From: Halobellus captivus | GTDB lineage: Archaea > Halobacteriota > Halobacteria > Halobacteriales > Haloferacaceae | DNA length: 64,000 bases | Assembly (NCBI RefSeq): GCF_003697845.1 | Contig: NZ_RDQE01000005.1 | Location: 1-64,000 of the forward strand | Reading direction: 5' to 3' | In this document: in pieces, positions 49,931 to 57,800 of the stretch | Position numbering within the stretch: position 1 is the stretch's first letter | Layout: the number at the start of each line of letters is the position of its first letter | Made by a program: the position numbers and the translations under genes | The notes under the pieces: model-generated | What the model was told of the DNA's origin: nothing | The model's database searches: none | The model's input: only the letters and a program-made list of their open reading frames with translations

Positions 49931-51429
49931 GGTTCGACCTCCGTCGGGTCGATCCCCGGCAGCCCGTCGGGGTCCGCGCCCGCCCCGGCGAGCAGCGTCC
50001 GCGCCCAGTACCGCGTCTCCCCGTCGGCCGCCTCCGCGGCCGCCTCCGCGTCGTCGTCGCGGTCGCGGGTGGCGTCGATGTACGCCTTGGCGGTCTTCGC
50101 CTTCGAGGTGCCCGTCTGGGCGTTCCCCTTCTCGTCCGGCGTCTGGTAGATGTTCAACGGCACCTTCGGCATCGACGCGACGCCGAACTGGTGGAAGTCC
50201 TCGTCGGGGTCCGCGTACAGCGCGAGCGCCTCCAGTACGGCGCGCTGGTCGAGCGGGTCGACGTCGCCGTCGACGAACACGAAGAAGTCGACGTGGAGCA
50301 TGCCCCAGGTGGTGAAGATGAAGTTCGCCAGCTCGTGGAGCTCGCCGGGGGCCGTCGCGTCCGTCGAGATGACGTAGACGGTCCGCGGCGTCGACTGCCA
50401 GGGGACACAGCGGTCCACGTCGAACCCGCCGGCGCGCAGCCCGAGCGTCGCGTCCGGCCCGACACAGCCGATCTCCATCGAGCTGGTGGAGTTCTCCGTG
50501 TGACCCACGCCCGTCCCCTCGACGCAGAAGGGGATGATCGGGTCCGTCCGTCGGGTGATCGCGGTCACCTCGAGGGCGGGCATCGACCGCCGCGGCCCGT
50601 GCATGTACCCGAAGTAGTCGCCGAAGGGTCCCTCGTCGCGGCGCACGTCGGGACGGATCTCGCCCTCGATGACGAGCTCCGCGTCGGCCGGGACGAGGAG
50701 GTCGTTCGTCTCGCAGGGGACGAGGTCGATCGGCGCGCCCTTCAGGCCGCCGGCGAACTCGGCCTCGCTGCGGCCCGTCGGGATCCACATCACCGAGCTG
50801 TACTGTACCGCCGGGTCGGCCCCGACGACGATCGCGACCGGCATCGGCTCGTCGCGCCGCTCGTACTTGTAGTAGAAGAGGTTCGGCGTCTGCTCGCCGG
50901 CGAGCAGGAGCACGCTCGCGGTCCGGCTGTCGTGGACCATCACGCGGTGATACGAGTAGTCGATCCACGCCGAGTCCGGGTCCGGCGCCACGAGGGTGTG
51001 GAGGTTCGAGTACCGGCCCCCGTCGCCCGCGTGGATGTAGGGCCACGGGTAATCGAGCAGGTCCACGTCCTCGCCGGTCTCGATCACCTCCTTACACGGT
51101 GCGTCGCGCCGATCGACCGTCTCCGGCGACCGCTGGTCCTTGAGCCGCCGGATCGTCTCGTCGTAGAACTCCCGGCGCGAGGCGTCCGGCGGGATGTCCA
51201 TGCCGAGGGCGATCCGGTCCCAGGGCCGGCGCTGTGACCCCCGATACGGGTCGCCGACGAGGCGTGCGCCGTCCGCCGACTCGAAGAGGGGGATCGGGCC
51301 GTCGTTCTCGTTCGCGAGCATCGTGAGCGCGCTCGCCTCCAGGTTCCACGACACCGGGTCGTCGATCCGGACGAGGTCGTCTCGCATCTCCACCTCTCCG
51401 AGGTATCCGCGGAAGCCGTCGACCGTCAT
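49927..51429 (-). CDS. UbiD-type prenylated-FMN decarboxylase
   Basis: This 500-residue reversible (de)carboxylase uses prenylated FMN. The binding region YSNLHTLVAPD...WIDYSYHRVMVHD is near residue 150, and the catalytic segment IEGEIRPDVRRDEGPFGDYFGY near 260 holds the Arg/Glu residues of UbiD. FCVEGTGVGHTENS follows. UbiD enzymes act on aromatic or unsaturated acids such as hydroxybenzoates. It sits between a hypothetical gene and the degenerate UbiD, with overlaps on both sides. No UbiX (prFMN synthase) gene is in the window. Confidence 0.9.
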   Translation of the reverse strand: MTVDGFRGYLGEVEMRDDLVRIDDPVSWNLEASALTMLANENDGPIPLFESADGARLVGDPYRGSQRRPWDRIALGMDIPPDASRREFYDETIRRLKDQRSPETVDRRDAPCKEVIETGEDVDLLDYPWPYIHAGDGGRYSNLHTLVAPDPDSAWIDYSYHRVMVHDSRTASVLLLAGEQTPNLFYYKYERRDEPMPVAIVVGADPAVQYSSVMWIPTGRSEAEFAGGLKGAPIDLVPCETNDLLVPADAELVIEGEIRPDVRRDEGPFGDYFGYMHGPRRSMPALEVTAITRRTDPIIPFCVEGTGVGHTENSTSSMEIGCVGPDATLGLRAGGFDVDRCVPWQSTPRTVYVISTDATAPGELHELANFIFTTWGMLHVDFFVFVDGDVDPLDQRAVLEALALYADPDEDFHQFGVASMPKVPLNIYQTPDEKGNAQTGTSKAKTAKAYIDATRDRDDDAEAAAEAADGETRYWARTLLAGAGADPDGLPGIDPTEVEP

Positions 51430-51923
51430 CCGCCGTCGCTCCCGCCCGTCAGCTCGCGTTGCTCGCGCTGTACCTTCAGGTCGACGTACTCGTTGACGAG
51501 CTCCGGGTACCGTTCGGAGAGGTGTTCGTACATCACCTTTCGACTGGCCTCCGAGATGGACGAGTAGACGCCGACCTCGACGAGGTACGCCAGAAGCGTC
51601 TTCACCTCGTCGGAGCGCGTGTTGATGACGTTCGCCCCCTCGGCCGTCTCCTCCATCACCCGCTCGAGCGTCTCCCTGTCGACGCCCTTCGCGTCGATGT
51701 CGGTCTCCAACACCTCGATGTACCACCGCTCCTCGGTGTTCTCGTGCGGACCGCTGACGACCGTCAACGGGACGGGGTCGGACAGCTCATCGGCGTCCCG
51801 ACTCACGTACGCTCGCGTGCTGAAGATCTCCTTCGTCTCGGCGTCGGTCACCTGGATGCTGACCTCCCCCCGTTCGGGATCGGGCGGGAGGTTGGTCTCG
51901 GACGTGACGTATTCGTCGGGCAT
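51426..51923 (-). CDS. 165-residue protein of the UbiD operon, function unknown
   Basis: I do not recognise this 165-residue protein. The first half looks like a beta-rich domain (GEVSIQVTDAETKEIFSTRAYVS, then ERWYIEVLETDI). The second half is helical and includes LLAYLVEVGVYSSISEASRKVMYEHL, which has the look of a ribbon-helix-helix-like or tetramerising segment. Being first in the operon and overlapping the ubiD gene (ATGA), it could be a third subunit or a regulator. A TATA-like AT patch lies about 35 bp upstream. Confidence 0.7.
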   Translation of the reverse strand: MPDEYVTSETNLPPDPERGEVSIQVTDAETKEIFSTRAYVSRDADELSDPVPLTVVSGPHENTEERWYIEVLETDIDAKGVDRETLERVMEETAEGANVINTRSDEVKTLLAYLVEVGVYSSISEASRKVMYEHLSERYPELVNEYVDLKVQREQRELTGGSDGG

Positions 51924-51983
51924 GCTGAGATATGTCCCTACTCGAATCCCCCGCGTAAAGTACTATTGAGTATTCGAGGCTAA

Positions 51984-53490
51984 AACCCCGTCCTTCAGGG
52001 TGGGGATACAGCCGACAATCCCCTACAACCTACTGCCGATAGCAAGGCCGAATATTCCACGTTCTCAACCCGAACATATACATATATGAGAGTATAAGTG
52101 ATTATACAGGCGTTTCGAGATGCTGGAAGTCCACCGTACCCACCGAGCGAACATCCTCAACCACTCACAAGTAGAGGAACCGCTCGACCACCACGGGTGG
52201 AGCACCAGCAAACTCTGGAACGTCGCCAACTACCACTCCCGCAACGTGTGGGACGAAACCGGCGAGATTCCCGACCACGGCGACCTCAAAAACGAGTTGA
52301 AGACCCATCCAAAATACAAGGGACTACACAGTCAGTCCAGTCAGCGCGTTCTGGAGGAGCTCGCTGAATCCTTCAACTCATGGTACAAGAAGAGGAAATC
52401 CGATGACCGTGCGAATCCACCCGGCTACCGCAAGAAAAACTACTACGACGACAACGATAATCGCGTCCACGAAGAACACCCGCGTTCAACCGTGACGTGG
52501 AAACAGAACGGCATCAAACACGACTCGAAGAACAACCGCGTCCGTCTCTCGAAAGGCGCGAATCATAAGGAACACCCGAAAGCGTGGGAATACATCCTTG
52601 TCGAGTATGAAACTCGGCCCGGAGTCACTGTCGAGAACCTGCAACAAGTTCGTGCAGTCTACGACAAGGCAAAGGGACGCTGGGAACTCCACCTTGTCTG
52701 CAAAGACGAAATCGAGACGCCTAACGCACCCGGCGAGGAGACGGCGGGTATCGACCTTGGAATCTGTAACTTCGCCACGGTCGCGTACAGCACCGAAGAA
52801 GCTGACCTCTACCCCGGTAATCGCTTGAAGCAGGACGGGTACTACTTCCCGAAAGAAATCGCCAAGTGCGATGATTCAGGCGGTTCTGAAGCGACTCGTC
52901 TCCACGCGAAATGGTCGGAGCGCCGGACCCACTTCTTCCACAGCCTCGCAAAACACATTGTTGAGAAGTGTGTTGAGCGGGGGGTTGGCCGTATCAACGT
53001 CGGAAAACTCGCTGGTGTCCGCGAGGACGACAACGGCAAGTCGAAGAACTGGGGTAAACACGGCAACCTCGACCTGCATGGCTGGGCGTTCGACAGATTC
53101 TCGAACATCCTCGAATACAAGGCGGAGGTCGAAGGCATCGAAGTCGTAGAAGTTTCAGAGCGCGACACGAGTAAGACGTGTTGCGTCTGCGGTAGAGAAG
53201 ACGAGAGTCAGCGTGTCGAGCGTGGGTTGTACGTATGTGAAGCGTGTGATGCTGCGTTCAACGCTGACGTGAATGGGGCGGAGAATATCCGTCTCGACAT
53301 CACTCAAAGTAACTCCGAGTCTGTACCCGGTTTGGGTGGGGATAGGAGTACCGGCTGGTTGGCACAGCCCGGAGTCTACCTTTACGACTTGTCCAGGGGA
53401 TTCTTACCGCGGGAACAAGTGGTAGACTGCAAACCTTAATATCCCAATTGCTGTCGGGAATCCTCGCCCTTCAGGGCGGGGAGGATGTCA
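51984..53490 (+). mobile_element. TnpB-only IS200/IS605-type element (IS1341-like), intact
   Basis: The left hairpin CCCCGTCC-TTCA-GGGTGGGG is at 51986-52005 and the right hairpin CCTCGCCC-TTCA-GGGCGGGG at 53462-53481, followed by AGGATGTCA as in the first element. There is no TnpA. A guide RNA is expected to span the tnpB 3' end and right hairpin, but its limits cannot be read. The element lies just upstream of the UbiD operon and ends about 100 bp from the SMC-like gene. Boundaries are estimates. Confidence 0.78.
52120..53439 (+). CDS. tnpB: TnpB, RNA-guided nuclease-type protein
   Basis: This intact 439-residue TnpB has a basic N-terminal RNA-binding half, a RuvC-like core with GIDLGICNFATVAYS (first Asp, about 215), RINVGKLAGVREDDNGKSKN (second motif region), a zinc finger CCVCGRED...CEACDAAF and NADVNGAENIR (last Asp). 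In well-studied relatives TnpB with its omega-RNA cuts DNA next to a short target motif and helps the element persist. Codon usage is less GC-rich than in neighbouring genes. TATA-like ATTATACA precedes the ATG by about 20 bp. Confidence 0.92.
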   Translation: MLEVHRTHRANILNHSQVEEPLDHHGWSTSKLWNVANYHSRNVWDETGEIPDHGDLKNELKTHPKYKGLHSQSSQRVLEELAESFNSWYKKRKSDDRANPPGYRKKNYYDDNDNRVHEEHPRSTVTWKQNGIKHDSKNNRVRLSKGANHKEHPKAWEYILVEYETRPGVTVENLQQVRAVYDKAKGRWELHLVCKDEIETPNAPGEETAGIDLGICNFATVAYSTEEADLYPGNRLKQDGYYFPKEIAKCDDSGGSEATRLHAKWSERRTHFFHSLAKHIVEKCVERGVGRINVGKLAGVREDDNGKSKNWGKHGNLDLHGWAFDRFSNILEYKAEVEGIEVVEVSERDTSKTCCVCGREDESQRVERGLYVCEACDAAFNADVNGAENIRLDITQSNSESVPGLGGDRSTGWLAQPGVYLYDLSRGFLPREQVVDCKP

Positions 53491-53594
53491 ACCTGTCCGG
53501 CGTCGCCGATCCCGACCAGCGGACCGACCCGGCCAGCGGACCGAGACAGTCCAGCACCGAGACGGTCCGGCACCGCTCCCGCCCGCCCTCTGCC

Positions 53595-55373
53595 TCACGT
53601 CGACGCGTCGGCGCTGACGACGTCCCACTCCGCGGGATCGACGACGGACGCCTCGAGGGCGTCGTGTTCGGGATACGCCGTGAACACGAGGTACTCCGCG
53701 TGCCCGTCGAGGTACTCGACGAGCGTCGAGAGGTTCCCCGCCGAGAGGCCGCCGAGCCGGTCGAGAAGCAGGACCGGGACGTCCTCGCCGACCTCGAACG
53801 CCTCGTGACCGGCCAGCGCGGCGACGATCCCGAGCAGCTCCAGCTCCCCCTCGCTCAGCGCGTCGAGCGAGGCGGTCCGGCCGTCGCGCGCGACGACCAG
53901 CTCGAACTCGCTCGTCAGCCGCGCGGTCTCGAAGCTCGTGTCGAACCGGTCGAGGAGGTCGGCGATCGCCCCGTCGAACGCCTCCCGCGTCCGGCGTTTC
54001 ATCTCCGTCTTCCGGTTCCGCAGCGTCTCGATCTCCTCGCTCAGCGCCTCCCGCTCGTCCGCCAGCGTGGAGCGCTTGTCGGCGCGACGCTCCAGGTCCT
54101 CCAGCTCGTCGCGGCGCTCCTCGAGTTCGGTCTCCACCCGCGCGAGCTCGCTCGCGACGTCGGCGACCTCCTCGTCGCGCTCCGCGACCGTCTCCTCGAG
54201 CGACTCGATCCGCTCGTCGAGCTCGGAGCGGTGGTCGCGCGCGGACTCGAGGCTCTCGGCTCTGTCGGCCAGTTTGGCCTCGAGGTCGCCGATCCGGCGG
54301 TCGAGCTCGTCGCGGCGCTGCGTCGCGTTCCGGATCCGGTCGCGACGGGACTCGAGCTCCTCCACGCGGTCGTCGTACTCGGCGCGCTCGGCCGTGAGCT
54401 CGGAGATGCGGTCGCTGAGCGCCTCGAGGTGCTCGCGGAGGGTCTCCTCGTCGGTCTCGGTGCCGCAGAGCCAACAGGCCACGTCGTCGCCGAGAAGCCC
54501 CCGGTCGCGGTCGGTGAGCAGCTCCACGCGGCCCTCCGTCAGCACTCGCCGGTTCGCCGAGTAGACGGCGCGCAGAAGCTCCACGTCGGTCCGGATCGAC
54601 TCCCGACGGTCGCGGATCCGCGAGAGCTCCTCGCTCACGTCCTCCTCGGGGACGGTGAGCGACTCGCGTTCCTCCCGGAGCTCCGACAGCGTCCCCTCGA
54701 TGCGATCGACCGCGTCGGACAGGCGGTCGACGCGGCGGTCGGTTCGGGAGCGTTCCGCTCGCAGACGGCTCAGCTCCTCGCGTTCGGCCTCCTCGCCGTC
54801 CGCGTCGTCGGCGTCCGCGAGGGAGTTCCGGCGCTCCGTCAGCTCCTCGAGCCGATCGTCGAGCCGGGTCACCTCCTCTTGAACCGACGGAAGCCGGTTC
54901 GCGGCGTCCTCGGCGTTCGACAGTTCGGCGTCGACGCTCGAGCGCTCGGACCGGAGCTCCGCGATCCGCTCCTCGATGTTCTCGAACTCCAACGGTTTCG
55001 TCAGGAGGTCCGCGAGGTCGTCGCCGCGCCGGACCGCGTCCCGGATCGCGTTGTCCTCGTCGAGAAACGCGTACAGGTCCGCCCGGATCCGGTCGTACTC
55101 GTCCTCGAGCAGCCCGGATCCGCGAGTGACGACGGTTCCGTCCTGCCGCCGGAGTTCGACCGCGTAGGAGTCGTCCGGGGTCTCGAGTTCGACCCTGCCC
55201 GCGTCGGCGCCCTCGGTGAGCGGCGCCGCCGTTCCCATCGCCGTCTCGATGGCCTGGAGGAAGCTCGATTTCCCCTGCCAGTTCGTGGCGCGCACCACGT
55301 TGTTCCCCGGGGCGATCCTCGCGGAACCCCGACGGATGCCGGCGACGTTCTCGATCGTGAGCTCCCAACCCAT
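53595..55373 (-). CDS. Archaea-specific SMC/Rad50-related coiled-coil ATPase
   Basis: This 592-residue protein has a split ATPase head and a long coiled coil. Walker A-like NWQGKSSFLQAIETA is near residue 32, coiled coils span about 120-280 and 320-470, with a CxxC hook-like ACWLCGTETDEE near 300. The signature ALSEGELELLG (about 520) and Walker B VPVLLLDRLGGLS are in the C-terminus. Walker A lacks the first Gly of GxxGxGKS, and the Walker B Glu is replaced by Arg. I recall such proteins beside rdfA in haloarchaea; here they are divergent neighbours, suggesting a shared role. Confidence 0.85.
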   Translation of the reverse strand: MGWELTIENVAGIRRGSARIAPGNNVVRATNWQGKSSFLQAIETAMGTAAPLTEGADAGRVELETPDDSYAVELRRQDGTVVTRGSGLLEDEYDRIRADLYAFLDEDNAIRDAVRRGDDLADLLTKPLEFENIEERIAELRSERSSVDAELSNAEDAANRLPSVQEEVTRLDDRLEELTERRNSLADADDADGEEAEREELSRLRAERSRTDRRVDRLSDAVDRIEGTLSELREERESLTVPEEDVSEELSRIRDRRESIRTDVELLRAVYSANRRVLTEGRVELLTDRDRGLLGDDVACWLCGTETDEETLREHLEALSDRISELTAERAEYDDRVEELESRRDRIRNATQRRDELDRRIGDLEAKLADRAESLESARDHRSELDERIESLEETVAERDEEVADVASELARVETELEERRDELEDLERRADKRSTLADEREALSEEIETLRNRKTEMKRRTREAFDGAIADLLDRFDTSFETARLTSEFELVVARDGRTASLDALSEGELELLGIVAALAGHEAFEVGEDVPVLLLDRLGGLSAGNLSTLVEYLDGHAEYLVFTAYPEHDALEASVVDPAEWDVVSADAST

Positions 55374-55521
55374 AGCGGCCCTTCGTAGGGGCCGCGTTAA
55401 GTTTTACTACTCCGGAACCCGACGGTCGGACAACCGATGGCACGAGTACGGCGGATCGACCGGGCGGGCGTCCCGTTCCCGGGAACGAAACGACACGTCC
55501 GACGGGACGAGCGCTCACCGC
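55374..55521. promoter_or_regulatory. Divergent control region of the SMC-like gene and rdfA
   Basis: An AT patch (GTTAAGTTTTACTAC, 55396-55410) is the only TATA-like sequence between the two divergent genes. Between it and the SMC-like ATG lies an inverted repeat GCGGCCC-N7-GGGCCGC (55375-55395), placed to act as an operator or a leader hairpin. The patch is 112 bp from the rdfA ATG. Confidence 0.5.
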
Positions 55522-56178
55522 ATGAGCTGTAAGATCGACGCCGCGATCGAGGAGTACGGGATCGACGTCGCCCAGCCGGAATACGACGACGTCGACGACT
55601 ATCTGCTCCGACGGTGGCGGGGCGACGACGGTCGGCCGGCCGACGGCTACCGGACGCTCACCGACTGGTTCAACAAGCGGCTGCTCAAGCGGGTGTACGA
55701 CGACCACAACCGCGCGGCGACCGGGGTTCGGCTCGACGGCGAGTACGAGGCGTTGCGGTCCGACGACGACCTCGTCCGCCGGGAGGTCGCCGACGACCTC
55801 CGGGGAGAGGGCATCGACGTCGAGGCGCTGACCGCGAGCATGCCCTCGTGGAGCACGATGCGACACCACCTGAAGGACTGCCTCGACGGAGCGAAGCCGA
55901 CGGAGACGGCGACGTCGGAGTGGGAACTCGAGAGCGTTCGGATCGCCGCCGACCGCGCCGCGGAGAAGGCCGAGAAGGCGGTCGGGTCGCTGGCGTCGAA
56001 GGGGGAACTGGTGGACGGCGAGACCGCCGAGGTCGACGTCGACGTCCAGTTGACCTGTCCCGTCTGTCACGTCCGAACCCCGTTCCGCGAGGCCGTCGAC
56101 CGCGGGTACGTCTGTCGGGAACACGCGGAGAGCCGAACCGAAGGCGACCCGAAGCCGATCGAGGGTCGGACCGACTAG
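55522..56178 (+). CDS. rdfA: Rod-determining factor RdfA
   Basis: This 218-residue protein matches the haloarchaeal RdfA family, needed for rod-shaped cells in Haloferax. It begins MSCKIDAAIEEYGIDVAQPEYDD, continues YRTLTDWFNKRLLKRVYDDHNR, and has a variable middle with EWELESVRIAADRAAEKAEKA. It ends in a zinc-ribbon-like TCPVCHVRTPFREAVDRGYVC. The SMC-like gene is divergent from it. The call rests on my memory of the family and on the conserved neighbour. Confidence 0.8.
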   Translation: MSCKIDAAIEEYGIDVAQPEYDDVDDYLLRRWRGDDGRPADGYRTLTDWFNKRLLKRVYDDHNRAATGVRLDGEYEALRSDDDLVRREVADDLRGEGIDVEALTASMPSWSTMRHHLKDCLDGAKPTETATSEWELESVRIAADRAAEKAEKAVGSLASKGELVDGETAEVDVDVQLTCPVCHVRTPFREAVDRGYVCREHAESRTEGDPKPIEGRTD

Positions 56179-56216
56179 GACCGAGAACGGACGAACCGGT
56201 CCGTCGTCGCCGCGCG

Positions 56217-56981
56217 TCAGTCGAAGTCGGGACGGCGTCCCTCGAGGAACGCCTCGACGCCCTCGCGATGGGCGTCGGTGTCGTACGCGAGCGTCTGAAA
56301 GTGGGCCTCGCGCCGGAGCCCGTCGTCGATCGACCGTCCGAGGTTCTCGTGGATCGCCTCCTTCGCCAACGCGAGGTTCTCGGTCGGGCGGGCGGCGAGC
56401 GTCTCGAGCAGGTCGTCGACGGCCGCCTCGAGTTCGCCGTCGGGCGCGACCTCGTTTATCAGATCGAGCGCCGCGGCGCGCTCGGCGTCGATCAGCTCGC
56501 CGGTAAAGGCGAGCTCCTTGGCGGTTCTGAGCCCGACGAGTCGGGGGAGCGTCACGGTTCCGCCGAGGTCGGGGACGAGGCCGACGTTGATGAACGACGC
56601 GCCGAACCGCGCGTCGGGGGCGGCGTACGCGAAGTCCGCGGCCGCGACGAGCGAGAGCCCCGCGCCGACCGCGTCGCCGTTCACCTTCGCCACCACGGGG
56701 AGCGGCGCGGTGAGAACGGCCTCGGCGACCCGACCGAGCGTCGCGCGAACGCGGTCGTGCGCCTCCCGGGCGCTCTCCTCCCGCTCGGCCATCGCCTGGA
56801 TGTCCCCGCCCGCACTGAACGCGTCGCCCGTGCCGGTTATCACGACGGCGTCGAGCGAATCGGGATCGAGCTCCTCCAGCACGCCCGCCAGTTCACGGGC
56901 GACGTCGGCGGTGAGCGCGTTCTTCGAGTCGGGGCGATCGAACGTGACGTGTCTGACGGCGTCCTCGTCGCGAACGTGCAT
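56217..56981 (-). CDS. Crotonase-family isomerase, PaaG-like
   Basis: This 254-residue crotonase-fold protein lacks both hydratase Glu residues: GAGLSLVAAADF has Ser, and the second segment reads FGASFINVGLVPDLGGTVTLPRLVG. The Asp of VPDLGGT is the catalytic Asp position in PaaG and related enoyl-CoA isomerases, so isomerase activity is more likely than hydration. It could convert the ring epoxide to the oxepin-CoA for the epoxidase at 35.7 kb, although it lies 18 kb away. It is convergent with rdfA. Confidence 0.82.
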   Translation of the reverse strand: MHVRDEDAVRHVTFDRPDSKNALTADVARELAGVLEELDPDSLDAVVITGTGDAFSAGGDIQAMAEREESAREAHDRVRATLGRVAEAVLTAPLPVVAKVNGDAVGAGLSLVAAADFAYAAPDARFGASFINVGLVPDLGGTVTLPRLVGLRTAKELAFTGELIDAERAAALDLINEVAPDGELEAAVDDLLETLAARPTENLALAKEAIHENLGRSIDDGLRREAHFQTLAYDTDAHREGVEAFLEGRRPDFD

Positions 56982-57411
56982 GTGCGTACCGTCCGACCGG
57001 CGCGTATATATGGGTTGCCGGTCGGAAGGGCGGGCAGGGACGCTCGGGAAAGAAACATCGGAATAACAGTATGTATAGACAAAATATGTGATTTGAAAGA
57101 TATTTATCCAAGAGGCGTGAATAAATTACATCTAAAGTACTATAAACTGCTTTGAGGTCTGCTTCCCAGAGATTCGAGATATCGTTGATGACGACTAGAG
57201 ATCGCGTCTATCGTACATTCAGCGGGTTTATATTCCAATTAGTTCGAAATAGACGGACTAGTGCGATATACAAACTTCTTGGTATTACTCATATACTATC
57301 AGAACAACTGTATTATTTCGGTCGTGAACGGCGACGCTCGACGGCGATCGGAGGCGAACGACGATATCCGGGAGACGAAACGTTGAAACGCCGTTCGGGC
57401 GAATCACGGGT
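56982..57411. other. AT-rich gene-poor stretch upstream of rpoL
   Basis: From about 57045 to 57320 the sequence is AT-rich with no frame of haloarchaeal character. An open frame from 57152 (beginning MRSASQRFEISL) crosses it, but it is rich in Ile/Tyr/Arg, unlike neighbours, and runs past the rpoL start in another frame. It may be a decayed foreign insertion. The last 90 bp hold the rpoL upstream region. Confidence 0.45.
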
Positions 57412-57690
57412 ATGGAACTGCGGGTAATCGAGAAGACCGACACGGAACTCCGCATCGAGATCGCCGGCGAGGACCACACGTTCATGAACGTGCTGAAGGG
57501 CGCGCTGTTGGAGACCGAGGACGTCGCCGCCGCGACCTACGACATGAACCCCGAGCAGTCCGGCGGCCAGACCGACCCCGTGCTCACGGTGAAATCCGAG
57601 TCCGGGGACCCCCTCGACGCCGTCGAGGCGGCGGCAGGGGCGATCACCGACCGGACGACCGCGCTTCGCGACGCCGTCACGGCGGCCTGA
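57412..57690 (+). CDS. rpoL: DNA-directed RNA polymerase subunit L (Rpo11)
   Basis: This 92-residue archaeal RpoL pairs with RpoD to nucleate the polymerase assembly platform. Family blocks are [38 protein letters not shown], the [18 protein letters not shown] strand and the final helix [16 protein letters not shown]. Length and all blocks fit. It is monocistronic, 110 bp before the glycosyltransferase gene. Confidence 0.95.
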   Translation: MELRVIEKTDTELRIEIAGEDHTFMNVLKGALLETEDVAAATYDMNPEQSGGQTDPVLTVKSESGDPLDAVEAAAGAITDRTTALRDAVTAA

Positions 57691-57800
57691 GCGCGTCGGT
57701 CGCCTCGTTCTCCCCCGATCCCCCACGTTCTATCGACTCCCGTTTCGGCCGCGAGCCGCGAGGGACCATAGCTAAGTAGCGAGTCTCCGATCGTGGACGT

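Noticed and set aside
57152-57427. 91-codon open frame before rpoL
   Set aside because: Its composition is unlike haloarchaeal proteins, it lacks recognisable motifs and it overlaps the rpoL start in another frame.
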